A DNA stretch of 64,000 nt from an uncultured Lachnospiraceae bacterium (GCA_934408585.1 CAKRVA010000002.1:354034-418033), one strand, 5' to 3'; positions 25,472 to 34,713 are shown, counted from the stretch's first letter. Notes: generated from the letters alone by a model not told the origin. A program made the numbers and translations.

Positions 25472-27883
25472 ATGAAATATAGAGATGCTTCGGCTCCTAT
25501 TGAAGAAAGAGTAGAAGATCTTATGTCAAGAATGAGTCTAAAGCAGAAAATTGACCAGATTACATGTCTTTTTACTTCAGGCGAGGGAATGCCAGATTTT
25601 GAAAAACTAGTTCCCGAAGGGATAGGGAATGTAGGTGCTATGTCAGTGGCTGATAGAGTAGAAGACATTGCAGAATATAGTTATCGACTTCAGAAACACC
25701 TTGTGGAAAATACAGAATTCGGAATACCAGCACTTTTACATGTAGAAGCAATATCAGGCGGCCTATTTACTGGTGCTACAGCATTTCCTTCAGCAATTGG
25801 TCAGGCATCTACCTGGGATCCGGAAATTATTAGTCAAATGACGGATACCATTCGAAAACAAATGATGGCAGTTGGATTTCGGCATGCATTATCGCCAGTA
25901 TTGGACATTTGTAGAGATTCTCGGTGGGGACGTTTGGGCGAAACGTATGGTGAAGATCCTACATTGGCAGCTGCTATGGGTAGTGCTTTTGTACAAGGTC
26001 TACAAGGTCATAATGATAAGGAGGCAATTATTGCTACCGGAAAACATTTTGTAGGGCATGGTGCCAGTGAAGGTGGTTTAAATATGGCACAACATTTGGC
26101 CTCTGAAAGAGCATTGAGAGAAATTCATTGCAAACCATTTCAGGCAGCCATTACAGAAGCGGGTTTGATGAGTGTTATGAATTCTTATGGTATGATTAAT
26201 AATGAGCCAATTGCTTCGTCTAAATATATTCTCACAGATTTGCTGAGGGATGAAATGGGATTTGATGGTATTGTAGTATCAGATTATATTTCACTTGATA
26301 GACTAGTTGATCCATTTTGCACGGCAGCTACATATGAAGAAGCAGGGATACAAGGGTTGAAAGCAGGAATTGATGTCGAATATCCTAAACCAACATGTTA
26401 CAATTATAAATTAATAGATGCTGTTCGGGAAGGGAAATTAACAGAAGAAGACATTAATAAAGCTGTCAGAAGAGTTTTAAGAATCAAGTTCCGCTTAGGT
26501 TTATTTGAAAACCCTTATCCAGATAGAGAGCAGATACCGCATATTTTTGGAAGAGGTGTTGGAAACGATGTTAGTATGAAAATGGCGCAAGAGGTTTTGA
26601 CACTATTAAAGAATGACAAACAGACATTACCTTTGAGTAAGAAAATCAAAAAAATTGCAGTAATTGGTCCTCATGCCGATAGTATGCGTTCCTTTTTTGG
26701 TTCCTTCTCATATGCGGGAACGCTTGATATGATTTTGACAAGACAAGAAGAGGATCAGACAGATCCTAGTGACCCGAATTCTATTGTAAACAAAATCGAA
26801 CAAAGGTATCCAGGTGATATTCGCGAAATTAGTCCGAGAGTAGAAAAAAGAATTCGGAAGACATACCCTGAGAACAAAACATTATATGAAGCAATTAGGG
26901 ACTATCTTCCTGAAGCAGAAGTTAAGTGTGCGGTTGGTTGTAATTTTGCAGGTAACAATTTATCGGGTATGGATTATGCATTAGGTATTGCAGCAGAGGC
27001 TGATGTAGTTATTTTAACACTTGGTGGTAAATATGGCTGGGGAACAACAAGTACAGTGGGAGAAGGTATTGATTCCAGTGATATTGGCCTTCCGGGAAAA
27101 CAAGAGGACTTTGCAAAGGCTGTGTATGAGTTGCATAAAAAGACAGTTGTAATTCATTTTGATGGAAGACCGCTTTCCAGCGAATACGTGGCAAGCCATT
27201 TTGATGCAATTTTAGAAGCGTGGCAACCGGGTCAGTTTGGTGGAGATGCAATTGCAACAGTATTATTTGGCGATTATACACCAGGTGGTCATTTGACGGT
27301 TACTGTAGCTAGAAATACAGGACAACTTCCATTGTATTATTCTTTTCCAAGAGGAAGTGGGTATGTTAGCGCAGGTCATCCCGGCATGATAGAGAATCCT
27401 TATGGATATATCAATGATACAGCTTTTCCTTTATATTGTTTTGGACATGGGTTATCTTATACACAGTTTTTATATGAAAAAACAGAATTAACGAAGCAAC
27501 GAATAAAACCTGATGAAACAATAGAGTGTAATGTTTGGATAACAAATAACGGAGAATATGATGGTGATGAGGTTATACAGTTGTATGTTTCAAAGACAGT
27601 ATCAACCATGGTTCGTCCTGAAAAGGAACTAGTAGCTTTTAAGAGAGTACATCTTGATTGTGGTAAAACAAAGAAAGTAGTATTTCGAATTCAGGCTAGT
27701 CAACTTGCATTTTTGGACAATAATATGAATTGGAAGGTAGAGCAAGGAGAATATCGTCTGTTGATTGCATCATCCAGCGAAGATGTTAGAAATGAAGTAA
27801 AGTTTGTTATTACAGATAATCTTTTGATTAATGAAAGAACAAGAAGTTTTTATGGAAAAGCAGAAGTACAGGAATTGGTATAA
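25472..27883 (+). CDS. GH3 beta-glycosidase
   Basis: An 803-residue glycoside hydrolase family 3 enzyme (beta-glucosidase or beta-xylosidase type) with no signal peptide, so it acts on imported sugar. The N-terminal barrel contains RDSRWGRLGETYGEDP, GKHFVGHG and the catalytic nucleophile region GIVVSDYISL (aspartate near residue 270). The second alpha/beta domain runs about residues 380-610, and a C-terminal fibronectin-III-like domain includes GDEVIQLYVS. It is the last gene of the importer operon. Which linkage it cuts cannot be told from the motifs. Confidence 0.92.
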   Translation: MKYRDASAPIEERVEDLMSRMSLKQKIDQITCLFTSGEGMPDFEKLVPEGIGNVGAMSVADRVEDIAEYSYRLQKHLVENTEFGIPALLHVEAISGGLFTGATAFPSAIGQASTWDPEIISQMTDTIRKQMMAVGFRHALSPVLDICRDSRWGRLGETYGEDPTLAAAMGSAFVQGLQGHNDKEAIIATGKHFVGHGASEGGLNMAQHLASERALREIHCKPFQAAITEAGLMSVMNSYGMINNEPIASSKYILTDLLRDEMGFDGIVVSDYISLDRLVDPFCTAATYEEAGIQGLKAGIDVEYPKPTCYNYKLIDAVREGKLTEEDINKAVRRVLRIKFRLGLFENPYPDREQIPHIFGRGVGNDVSMKMAQEVLTLLKNDKQTLPLSKKIKKIAVIGPHADSMRSFFGSFSYAGTLDMILTRQEEDQTDPSDPNSIVNKIEQRYPGDIREISPRVEKRIRKTYPENKTLYEAIRDYLPEAEVKCAVGCNFAGNNLSGMDYALGIAAEADVVILTLGGKYGWGTTSTVGEGIDSSDIGLPGKQEDFAKAVYELHKKTVVIHFDGRPLSSEYVASHFDAILEAWQPGQFGGDAIATVLFGDYTPGGHLTVTVARNTGQLPLYYSFPRGSGYVSAGHPGMIENPYGYINDTAFPLYCFGHGLSYTQFLYEKTELTKQRIKPDETIECNVWITNNGEYDGDEVIQLYVSKTVSTMVRPEKELVAFKRVHLDCGKTKKVVFRIQASQLAFLDNNMNWKVEQGEYRLLIASSSEDVRNEVKFVITDNLLINERTRSFYGKAEVQELV

Positions 27884-27904
27884 TTTTAAATTATGGTGAT
27901 ACCT

Positions 27905-27956
27905 AAAACCCTTTTACAATGTGAAGGCTTTCTTCATATTTGTGAAAGGGTTTTTA
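27905..27956 (+). terminator. Intrinsic terminator of the GH3 operon
   Basis: AAAACCCTTTTACAA pairs with TTGTGAAAGGGTTTTT around a loop that contains a smaller stem (GAAG...CTTC). The T-run is at 27951-27955. Confidence 0.8.
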
Positions 27957-27965
27957 TATTTAAGA

Positions 27966-28086
27966 CAGGCATCAAATTTGTGTATAGAAAAGTTTGGAGT
28001 ATCGATAAACGAACATCTCGGACAAAGTATTCCAAAAAATACAGAAGGTACAAAAAAACAGGAAAAGCAGAAAAATCATTTAGTGA
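27966..28086 (+). pseudogene. 3' remnant of a paralogue of the 14001-14645 gene
   Basis: By eye, about 115 bases match 14436-14550 with eight substitutions and one single-base deletion. In the original frame it reads ASNLCIEKFGVSINEHLG and then, after the deletion near 28053, runs into an unrelated end (QEKQKNHLVKK) and a stop. There is no start and no upstream homology, and similarity begins abruptly at CAGGCATC. It is a fragment left by a duplication or deletion event. Confidence 0.75.
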
Positions 28087-28158
28087 AAAAATAGTGAAAA
28101 TTTAATGGAAAATGTAAAGATTCTTGGATATAATATTATTTGGGAGGACGTGCATAAA

Positions 28159-29259
28159 ATGATTAAAGTTACACTATCAAATGAAATTTTAAAATATATA
28201 TGTGTAATTGAGAAAAACAGATATCATGTATCTTCTATAAAATTATCTTCAAATGTAGCTAATAAACTACGGAAGAATTCCAAGAAAAAAAGTTCTTATG
28301 CTTCAAATAAAATAGAAGGTAATCCTTTGACCGAGAAGCAGGTTGATGAGGTAATAGAAAGTGATGAGAAAAGACACTTTCTTAAACCGGAACAGGAAAT
28401 AAGAAACTATTTTCTAGCTTTAAACTATTTAGAAGAAAAAGTAAAACAAAAAGAATTATTTTCTAAGAAGCTCATTTTAGACGTACAGAAATTAGTAGAA
28501 AAAGGAGCTTCAAAGGAAAAAATTGGATTCAGAGGTGCTATGCCGCCAGGAGTGCTTTTTGCAGTATACGATTCTAAAACTGGCAATCCGGATTATATAC
28601 CGCCTGAGTATTGTGATATTCCGGACTTAATTAATGAATTAGTTGAATACGTAAATACAACAGATGATCATCCTCTGATTATAGCAGCTATAGTTCATTA
28701 TCAATTAGTTACCATACATCCATTTGAAGATGGAAATGGAAGAACTGCCAGATTGTTATCTGGTTATATCATGGATTTGAATGGGTATGGGTTTAATGGA
28801 ATAGGTTCATTAGAAGAATATTTTGCATATGACATTGATGAATATTATGAATCCATTCAGATGGGATTGCCTGCTTTGTACTATTCGGGACGAGAAAACC
28901 CACCACATCCTGAAATCTGGATAAATTATTTCCTACGAATGGTATTGCTATATTCCAACAAAGCATGTGATTTGCAGCAAAGCTCAAATACAGAAGATAT
29001 TAAAGGAAGTATCTCCTATTTAAAGGAAAAAGAAAAAGAGTTACTATTGTTTCTAATTAAAAAATATAAAAAAAAATTTACTCCTATAGAAGTAAGCAAA
29101 GAACTAAAAGTAACAAATAAAACAATCATTAACCGACTAGCTGTTTTGTCAAAGAATGGATTTGTTGTTCCTATATTAGCTAATCAGAGAATTAGGTTTT
29201 ATGAATTAAGTGAATTTACAAAAAATCATGAGAAAGAAATAATCAAAGAAATTGTTTAA
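28159..29259 (+). CDS. Fic-domain protein with C-terminal winged helix
   Basis: A 366-residue Fic protein, an enzyme family that transfers AMP (or related groups) to target proteins. The N-terminal inhibitory motif S/T-x3-E-G/N is present as SNKIEGN (about residues 49-55), so it is of the autoinhibited class II type. The catalytic loop is HPFEDGNGRTAR (about residue 186). The last ~70 residues look like a winged helix (TPIEVSKELKVTNKTIINRL). ATG 28159 is chosen for its GGGAGGA site; an in-frame ATG at 28105 has none. It stands alone, with no antitoxin gene beside it. Confidence 0.85.
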   Translation: MIKVTLSNEILKYICVIEKNRYHVSSIKLSSNVANKLRKNSKKKSSYASNKIEGNPLTEKQVDEVIESDEKRHFLKPEQEIRNYFLALNYLEEKVKQKELFSKKLILDVQKLVEKGASKEKIGFRGAMPPGVLFAVYDSKTGNPDYIPPEYCDIPDLINELVEYVNTTDDHPLIIAAIVHYQLVTIHPFEDGNGRTARLLSGYIMDLNGYGFNGIGSLEEYFAYDIDEYYESIQMGLPALYYSGRENPPHPEIWINYFLRMVLLYSNKACDLQQSSNTEDIKGSISYLKEKEKELLLFLIKKYKKKFTPIEVSKELKVTNKTIINRLAVLSKNGFVVPILANQRIRFYELSEFTKNHEKEIIKEIV

Positions 29260-29420
29260 TATTAAATTGTTTGCCTAAATGGTATTTAGAAAACAACAAA
29301 AGTGGACATTGAGGTTGTACAGAGGCATGGAAAGGGGAAATATCACTTTAAATAACGAGTAGTAGTCTTTTGAAAATGAGAGAGATAGGTACTTATGATA
29401 TTTGTAGGAGATAACAAAGT

Positions 29421-30296
29421 ATGAAAATCAATGACAAATATAAAGGAATTTTATATATTATCTTAGCGGCTTTTGGATTTGCATTTATGAATCTTTTTGT
29501 TAAGCTGGCAGGAGATTTACCGGCAATTGAGAAAAGCTTCTTTCGTAATCTTGTGGCAATCTTTTTTGCCTTTATTGTTATGAAAAAGGAGAAGATTTCA
29601 TTTGTAATTCCCAAAGAGGCTGCAAAGTATATCTTTTTCCGCTCCTTTTTTGGAACGATAGGAATTTTTGCAAATTTTTATGCCATTGGAAAGCTTTATA
29701 TTGCCGATGCGTCCATGCTTAATAAATTGTCGCCCTTTTTTGCGATTATCTTTTCCTACTTTTTATTAAAAGAAAAAATCAAACTCTATCAGTTGGTTTG
29801 TGTTGTGACCGCATTTATTGGAGCATTATTTATTCTGCGTCCCGGATTTGACAGTGTAGCAACATTTCCGGCATTTATCGGTTTGATAGGAGGTATGGGA
29901 GCCGGATTGGCATATACAAATGTACGTATGGCAACAAAACAGGGAGCACCCGGTCCACTTATCGTATTTTGCTTTTCGGTTTTTTCCTGCGTGTGTGCAA
30001 TTCCTTTTATTATTTTCGAACACGAGCCACTTGCATGGTGGCAGCTGGCAGCTCTTTTAATGGCAGGACTTTCTGCAACACTTGGTCAATTTTCGATAAC
30101 AGCAGCTTATACATGTGCATCCGCCAGCGAATTGTCGGTATATGATTATACACAGATTATATTTGCTGCTTTGCTGGGAATGATTTTCCTGGGAGAAGTG
30201 CCGGATATGATTAGTATTCTTGGATATGTGATTATTTGTGGTGCAGGAGTTGCAATGTTTTTGATTCGAAGAAAGAAGGAAAAAACGAATGTCTGA
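29421..30296 (+). CDS. EamA-family (DMT) transporter
   Basis: A 291-residue membrane protein with ten predicted helices arranged as two EamA repeats, the drug/metabolite transporter superfamily. Signature stretches are GFAFMNLFVKLAG at the start, LNKLSPFFAIIFSYFLLKE at the end of the first repeat and ASELSVYDYTQIIFAALLG in the second. It probably exports a metabolite or amino acid; the substrate cannot be inferred. It stands before the first of the four secreted paralogues, with 133 bases between. Confidence 0.88.
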   Translation: MKINDKYKGILYIILAAFGFAFMNLFVKLAGDLPAIEKSFFRNLVAIFFAFIVMKKEKISFVIPKEAAKYIFFRSFFGTIGIFANFYAIGKLYIADASMLNKLSPFFAIIFSYFLLKEKIKLYQLVCVVTAFIGALFILRPGFDSVATFPAFIGLIGGMGAGLAYTNVRMATKQGAPGPLIVFCFSVFSCVCAIPFIIFEHEPLAWWQLAALLMAGLSATLGQFSITAAYTCASASELSVYDYTQIIFAALLGMIFLGEVPDMISILGYVIICGAGVAMFLIRRKKEKTNV

Positions 30297-30429
30297 GGTT
30301 ATTCCTTTTTGTAATTCATGTCGATTTTTATGTTGTTCATGCAGGTTTGCTCCAATTTGAGAAGAAATCATGTATAATTATTAGAACAGAGTATGAAATC
30401 ACATATTTGATTTGTGGAGGACAGAAGAG

Positions 30430-31371
30430 ATGGAAAATAAAGCAACAAGAATAGGAAAAAGAATCATGACAGTGATGCTGTCATTGGTGATGGTGGCAGG
30501 TGTATTTGCCGGAATGAAGCTGGATGTGAAGGCAGCGGATTATACCGTTGATGTAACGAAGCCAGAGGAAATAGCGAAAGCAAAGTCAATAACATATCAA
30601 CCGGGTGATCTTTTTGAATTTAGTAACATTACCATTCCAGATGATAATAAGTATATCTTTGAACAACGTTATGATTTTTACGCTGGTCGTAAATATCTTG
30701 AAAGTCGACTTGATTATTTGAGTACATGTGAATTTGCGAAAGGTAAACCATATACTTATACTTTTTACTTTCCAGATGCAGACGCTTGGGGTTATTCAAA
30801 TGTAAGTATTGAATATCAATTTGAGGGTACTAGCTTGCCAATTGAAGCATCCGGAGAAGCTAGAACGATAATTATCACTACGGTTTTTAAGGTCATTGTT
30901 CATGATAATGATATTCCAGTTTCTTCCGAAGACTTCTCTCTTTCAAAATCTGTAGGTGCACCATCCCACGAATGTAACTTCCAATGGGTAACAACCATAG
31001 ACCCGACAACAGGAGCAGATGGTTTAGAGCAATACAAGTGCACTGGATGTGGTGTGGTAAAAGAATCCCATTCGATTCCGGCAAGTGTTGCAGTAATTAA
31101 AGATTTCTATGGAAATATTAAAGAAGCGCCAGAAAATGGAAGCATTACCTATGATTCCGGAAAGCTTTATACCATTAGTGATTATCTGTTAAAGAAGATG
31201 TCGGAGAGAAGCGATGTGTCTGTGACGGTTAATTTCGAATATCAGAATGCAAAGTATGAATTAACTTTCCCGGCAGGAACAGATTTTACTCCTGTTTTAA
31301 CGGATGAAGAACTCATGTATGGATATTTCGGTGTAGCTGCGAAGCTTGGACTTACGGTTGTGGCAAAGTAG
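30430..31371 (+). CDS. Secreted paralogue 1, conserved ends with variable middle
   Basis: A 313-residue secreted protein, first of four paralogues. Residues 1-35 form a signal peptide with a lysine-rich start and an AxA-like site (LDVKAA). Residues ~36-175 are unlike the other members. From HECNFQWVTTID onward the ~135-residue C-terminal part is nearly identical in all four. It opens with an H-x-C...C-x2-C set (HEC, YKCTGCG) suited to metal binding or disulfides, then has YDSGKLYTISDYLLKKM and GYFGVAAKLGL. No terminator separates it from paralogue 2. ATG 30430 has GGAGG 8 bases upstream. Function is unknown. Confidence 0.78.
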   Translation: MENKATRIGKRIMTVMLSLVMVAGVFAGMKLDVKAADYTVDVTKPEEIAKAKSITYQPGDLFEFSNITIPDDNKYIFEQRYDFYAGRKYLESRLDYLSTCEFAKGKPYTYTFYFPDADAWGYSNVSIEYQFEGTSLPIEASGEARTIIITTVFKVIVHDNDIPVSSEDFSLSKSVGAPSHECNFQWVTTIDPTTGADGLEQYKCTGCGVVKESHSIPASVAVIKDFYGNIKEAPENGSITYDSGKLYTISDYLLKKMSERSDVSVTVNFEYQNAKYELTFPAGTDFTPVLTDEELMYGYFGVAAKLGLTVVAK

Positions 31372-31424
31372 TTAGATTAGAAGTATATTGACGTTACATA
31401 TTTGATTTATGGAGGACAGAAGAG

Positions 31425-32285
31425 ATGGAAAATAAAGCAACAAGAATAGGAAAAAGAATCATGGCAGTGATGTTGTCATTGGTGATGGCAGCAGGAATAT
31501 TTGCCGGAATGAAGCTGGATGTTAGGGCAGCAGAAACTAGGAAAATTAATTTATATGATTATTTGAAAGATAAGAGTGAAGCATGGATATATTATGATAA
31601 TATTACATATGAAGATAAAATTATTTTTAAAAGTCCAACATATGAGGTACGTCTGGATGGCATTCGCCTACCTGATGGCACTTGCCAACCTGGTGGCATT
31701 ATCCTACCTGATGGGATTCCTTGTATATTTACTGACATCCTGGAAAAGGGCAAGTTTTATAAATTAAGTGTTAAGATTACGGTAAATGAAAACCAAACCA
31801 CTTATAAAGCTTATCTCTACTTTGATGAGAATAAACAGCAGGAAATAGCGAGTGCATCTGAGGAGAAGGCCGATATTTCACATACTTGTAATTTTGAATG
31901 GATAACAACCATAGACCCGACAACAGGAGCCGATGGTTTAGAGCAATATAAGTGTGCCGGCTGTGGTCTGATAAAAGAATCCCATCCGATTCCGGCAAGT
32001 GTTGCAGCAGTGAAAGATTTCTATGGAAATATCAAAGATGCACCTGAAAATGGAAGCATTACCTATGATTCCGGAAAGCTTTATACGATTAGTGATTATT
32101 TGTTAAAGAAGATGTCTGAAAGAAGCGATATATCAGTAACGGTCAATTTTGAATATCAGAATGCAAAGTATGAACTGACCTTCCCGGCAGGAACAGATTT
32201 TACTTCTGTTTTAACGGATGAAGATACCATGTATGGATATTTCGGTGTAGCTGCGAAGCTTGGACTTACGGTTGTGGCGAAATAA
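31425..32285 (+). CDS. Secreted paralogue 2, with hexapeptide repeats
   Basis: A 286-residue secreted protein. The first 16 residues equal those of paralogue 1 apart from small changes, and the DNA identity extends about 45 bases upstream of the start, showing tandem duplication. The variable part (about residues 36-145) includes three tandem hexapeptides of the form G-x-x-x-P-D/G encoded by 18-base repeats at 31659-31712. The common C-terminal domain starts at HTCNFEWITTID. A terminator follows at 32332. Confidence 0.78.
   Translation: MENKATRIGKRIMAVMLSLVMAAGIFAGMKLDVRAAETRKINLYDYLKDKSEAWIYYDNITYEDKIIFKSPTYEVRLDGIRLPDGTCQPGGIILPDGIPCIFTDILEKGKFYKLSVKITVNENQTTYKAYLYFDENKQQEIASASEEKADISHTCNFEWITTIDPTTGADGLEQYKCAGCGLIKESHPIPASVAAVKDFYGNIKDAPENGSITYDSGKLYTISDYLLKKMSERSDISVTVNFEYQNAKYELTFPAGTDFTSVLTDEDTMYGYFGVAAKLGLTVVAK
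31659..31712 (+). repeat. Three tandem 18-base repeats inside paralogue 2
   Basis: Three units start at 31659, 31677 and 31695, each beginning GGCA and ending ACCTGAT or ACCTGGT. They encode GIRLPD, GTCQPG and GIILPD. The flanking VRLD and GIP look like worn extra units. Confidence 0.75.
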
Positions 32286-32331
32286 CTATAAATTTTGAAT
32301 TAGAATTTATAAAAAGAAATGGATAAGAAAG

Positions 32332-32371
32332 AAGCTGTATTTCTGTAGAGTAGACGGAAATGCAGCTTTTA
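32332..32371 (+). terminator. Intrinsic terminator after paralogue 2
   Basis: AAGCTGTATTTC pairs with GGAAATGCAGCTTTT. The same hairpin recurs after paralogues 3 and 4 (34327, 36219), so it was copied along with the genes. Confidence 0.8.
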
Positions 32372-32410
32372 TTGTATGTAACCTGCTTCTATGCTTATGT
32401 TTACTTCTTT

Positions 32411-33208
32411 TTATCTGTTGCCATTATTAATTTCATAGGGAACAGCAATCTGTGTAATATAGTCGGAACTGTGATTACCACGGTTTGGAGGTCCTTCTAA
32501 ATAAATGCTACGGAACAGTCCGGTAGTCTGAATGCTATTCTTCTGTACATACTCGCGTAATGCAAGAATGGCTTTTCCGATTTCTTCATAAGGTCCCCGG
32601 TGATAGACACATAACGCAGGTGTTTCAGAAAATTCGGTTCGTTCTTCGCCAATAAAATCATCTTTGACCGGAATACAACACATCAAATCCAATACATCAA
32701 TAGATTCATTCATACGCATGGTAAACATCCTGGCAGTCATAGACAGAAATCCGGTTCGGGCTGCTGCAATATAAGTATCGCGTAATTTAATGGAAGCATC
32801 AATTGCATTTTCACATGGATACCTGCGGCAAAAACATGTTTGTTGTGGAAGGCGTACATGGTGGATACTAAAATCCCCCGGTTTGACGGCACGTACCTGA
32901 AGCATATGGATATTGCGGTCCAATGCAGCACGTAGTTCCATCAGACGTTCTAAATGATGGTCAAGATTCTTTGTATCATAATAGTAGTCTTTGATTTCTG
33001 TAAGAGAAAGTCCCAAAGCCTGTAAAGAGCGTATAGCACGAATCTGTGTCATATTGTCTGCCGTATAGTAGCGGTATCCACTATGCTCGTCTTTAAAAGC
33101 AGGTGTCAGCAATCCCATATCTTCATAAACCAGAAGTGTTTTTCGAGTTATTCCGAGAAGCTTTGTGATTTCACCAATTTTGAAAAAAGAATCTTCTTTT
33201 TTGCCCAT
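32411..33208 (-). CDS. MerR-family regulator with GyrI-like effector domain (BmrR type)
   Basis: A 265-residue regulator. The N-terminal MerR winged helix reads FKIGEITKLLGITRKTLLVYEDMGLLTP and HSGYRYYTADNM. A coiled-coil dimerisation helix (about residues 80-110) and a C-terminal GyrI-like ligand-binding domain (ALCVYHRGPYEEIGKAI) follow, as in BmrR and TipAL, which bind small hydrophobic or drug-like molecules. The divergent promoter at 33261 has the 19-base spacer and central palindrome on which MerR activators act; a second copy stands before paralogue 4. It therefore probably regulates two of the secreted proteins. Confidence 0.88.
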   Translation of the reverse strand: MGKKEDSFFKIGEITKLLGITRKTLLVYEDMGLLTPAFKDEHSGYRYYTADNMTQIRAIRSLQALGLSLTEIKDYYYDTKNLDHHLERLMELRAALDRNIHMLQVRAVKPGDFSIHHVRLPQQTCFCRRYPCENAIDASIKLRDTYIAAARTGFLSMTARMFTMRMNESIDVLDLMCCIPVKDDFIGEERTEFSETPALCVYHRGPYEEIGKAILALREYVQKNSIQTTGLFRSIYLEGPPNRGNHSSDYITQIAVPYEINNGNR

Positions 33209-33260
33209 ACGTTTTCCTCTTTTGTTCTGTAAATTTCTGTTGAAATAAGGGGAATATTTC

Positions 33261-33291
33261 TTGACTCGTACCCTAGGGGATGATTTATTAT
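33261..33291 (+). promoter_or_regulatory. MerR-type promoter of paralogue 3
   Basis: TTGACT (33261-33266) and TATTAT (33286-33291) are separated by 19 bases, too long for normal sigma-A use and typical for MerR activation. The spacer contains the palindrome CCCTAGGG. The whole upstream region of about 185 bases is repeated before paralogue 4. Confidence 0.75.
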
Positions 33292-33402
33292 AAATATATC
33301 AAAAGGTAGGAAAATCTGCAAGAAGAATTGCGATATAAAAGAGAAAAAATAACGCATTTGCAAACGCCTGATGAAAATTTAAGATAGTGAGGAGAACAAG
33401 CC

Positions 33403-34275
33403 ATGAAAAGTAGAATGATTGCAAAAACAGGAAAAAGAATCATAACAATAATGTTGTCATTAATTATGGTTGTTGGAGTATTTGCCGGAGTAAAGCTGGA
33501 TGTGAAGGCAGAAAGAAAGGATGTAACGAGTTTGAAGCCGGGAGATACATTACATGCAGGGGATGAAATATATCCACCAGAGGAGGGATATTTTGGTCCT
33601 GTATATTGTTATTTTAAGGGACAAGCTAATATAGCTACTACGAGAGGTGAAAGTTCACCTACGAAGGGACGGCCTTATACGATTCTAAAGTTTGAAGTAA
33701 AGAATTATCTTTATGATACATATGAAGTTATAAAAGTAGAAAACCAGAATGGTCTCTGGAGTTTGGATGTTTATCTGATTCCTAGGGAAACTCAGCCAGA
33801 AGAGACTCCGGAAGAGACTACAGGAGAAACTACAAGCAATAAATTACCAATAAATGAAGAGGTGCCTAACCATATTTGTAATTTCCAATGGGTAACAACC
33901 ATAGACCCGACAACAGGAGCGGACGGTTTAGAAGAATACAAATGTGCGGGTTGCGGACTGGTAAAAGAATCCCATCCGATTCCGGCAAGTGTTGCAGCAG
34001 TGAAAGATTTCTATGGAAATATCAAAGATGCACCTAAAAATGGTAGTATTACTTATGATTCCGGAAAGCTTTATACCATCAGTGATTATTTGTTAAAGAA
34101 GATGTCCGAGAGAAGCGATATGGCAGTGACGGTTAAATTTGAGTATCAGAATGCAAAGTATGAACTGACCTTCCCGGCAGGAATAGATTTTACACCTGTT
34201 TTGACGGATGAAGATACCATGTATGGATATTTCGGTGTGGCTGCGAAGCTTGGACTTACGGTAACAGCCAAATAA
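33403..34275 (+). CDS. Secreted paralogue 3
   Basis: A 290-residue secreted protein. The signal peptide (MKSRMIAKTGKRIITIML, then KLDVKA) is close to that of paralogue 4 and more distant from 1 and 2. The variable middle (about residues 34-150) ends with a threonine/glutamate-rich linker (EETPEETTGETT). The common C-terminal domain runs from HICNFQWVTTID to the end (LTVTAK). It is transcribed from the MerR-type promoter 112 bases upstream, divergent from the MerR gene, and closed by the shared terminator. Confidence 0.78.
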   Translation: MKSRMIAKTGKRIITIMLSLIMVVGVFAGVKLDVKAERKDVTSLKPGDTLHAGDEIYPPEEGYFGPVYCYFKGQANIATTRGESSPTKGRPYTILKFEVKNYLYDTYEVIKVENQNGLWSLDVYLIPRETQPEETPEETTGETTSNKLPINEEVPNHICNFQWVTTIDPTTGADGLEEYKCAGCGLVKESHPIPASVAAVKDFYGNIKDAPKNGSITYDSGKLYTISDYLLKKMSERSDMAVTVKFEYQNAKYELTFPAGIDFTPVLTDEDTMYGYFGVAAKLGLTVTAK

Positions 34276-34326
34276 TGATTTCAAAATGAAGGTATAACTT
34301 ATAAAAAGAAATTTATAAGAAAAATG

Positions 34327-34364
34327 AAAGCTGTGTTTCTGTAAAAACGGAAATGCAGCTTTTT
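34327..34364 (+). terminator. Intrinsic terminator after paralogue 3
   Basis: AAAGCTGTGTTTC pairs with GGAAATGCAGCTTTTT. It is almost identical to the hairpin at 36219-36256. Confidence 0.82.
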
Positions 34365-34387
34365 GTAAAATTCAGTTGAGACTGAAT

Positions 34388-34437
34388 AAATCGAACGATT
34401 TCGTTGCTAAAATCGTTCGATTTGTATATAATATAAT
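34388..34437 (+). promoter_or_regulatory. Promoter and 14-base inverted repeat of the toxin-antitoxin operon
   Basis: Perfect arms AAATCGAACGATTT (34388-34401) and AAATCGTTCGATTT (34410-34423) flank TTGCTA (34404-34409), which stands 17 bases from TATAAT (34427-34432). The right arm thus lies in the promoter spacer, a good place for an autoregulatory antitoxin to bind. It could instead act as a terminator. Confidence 0.6.
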
Positions 34438-34497
34438 TGAAATGAAATATTTTTTTAGGTGATAATTATTTATTCTTTAAGAAGGGAGAATGATGAT

Positions 34498-34713
34498 ATG
34501 TCTATTACCGCAACGGAATTAAAAGTTAATCTTGGCAAATATCTTATGCTTGCAGAAACAGAGGATATATATATCACTCGTAATGGAAAAGTTGTTGCAA
34601 AATTGTCTAATCCATATCAGGATAGGGTAGATGTTGCTAAATCGTTATTTGGTGTTCTTTCAACTGATAAGACTTTGGAGGAAACACGAGAAGAAAGGTT
34701 AAATAGCATATGA
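34498..34713 (+). CDS. Phd/YefM-type antitoxin
   Basis: A 71-residue protein of the Phd/YefM antitoxin family. The N-terminal DNA-binding half shows the family pattern ITATELKVNLGKYL and EDIYITRNGKVVAKLSNP. The C-terminal half (DKTLEETREERL) would wrap around the toxin. ATG 34498 follows a GGGAG site. Its stop overlaps the PIN toxin start by 4 bases. It probably represses its own promoter through the 14-base inverted repeat just upstream. Confidence 0.88.
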   Translation: MSITATELKVNLGKYLMLAETEDIYITRNGKVVAKLSNPYQDRVDVAKSLFGVLSTDKTLEETREERLNSI

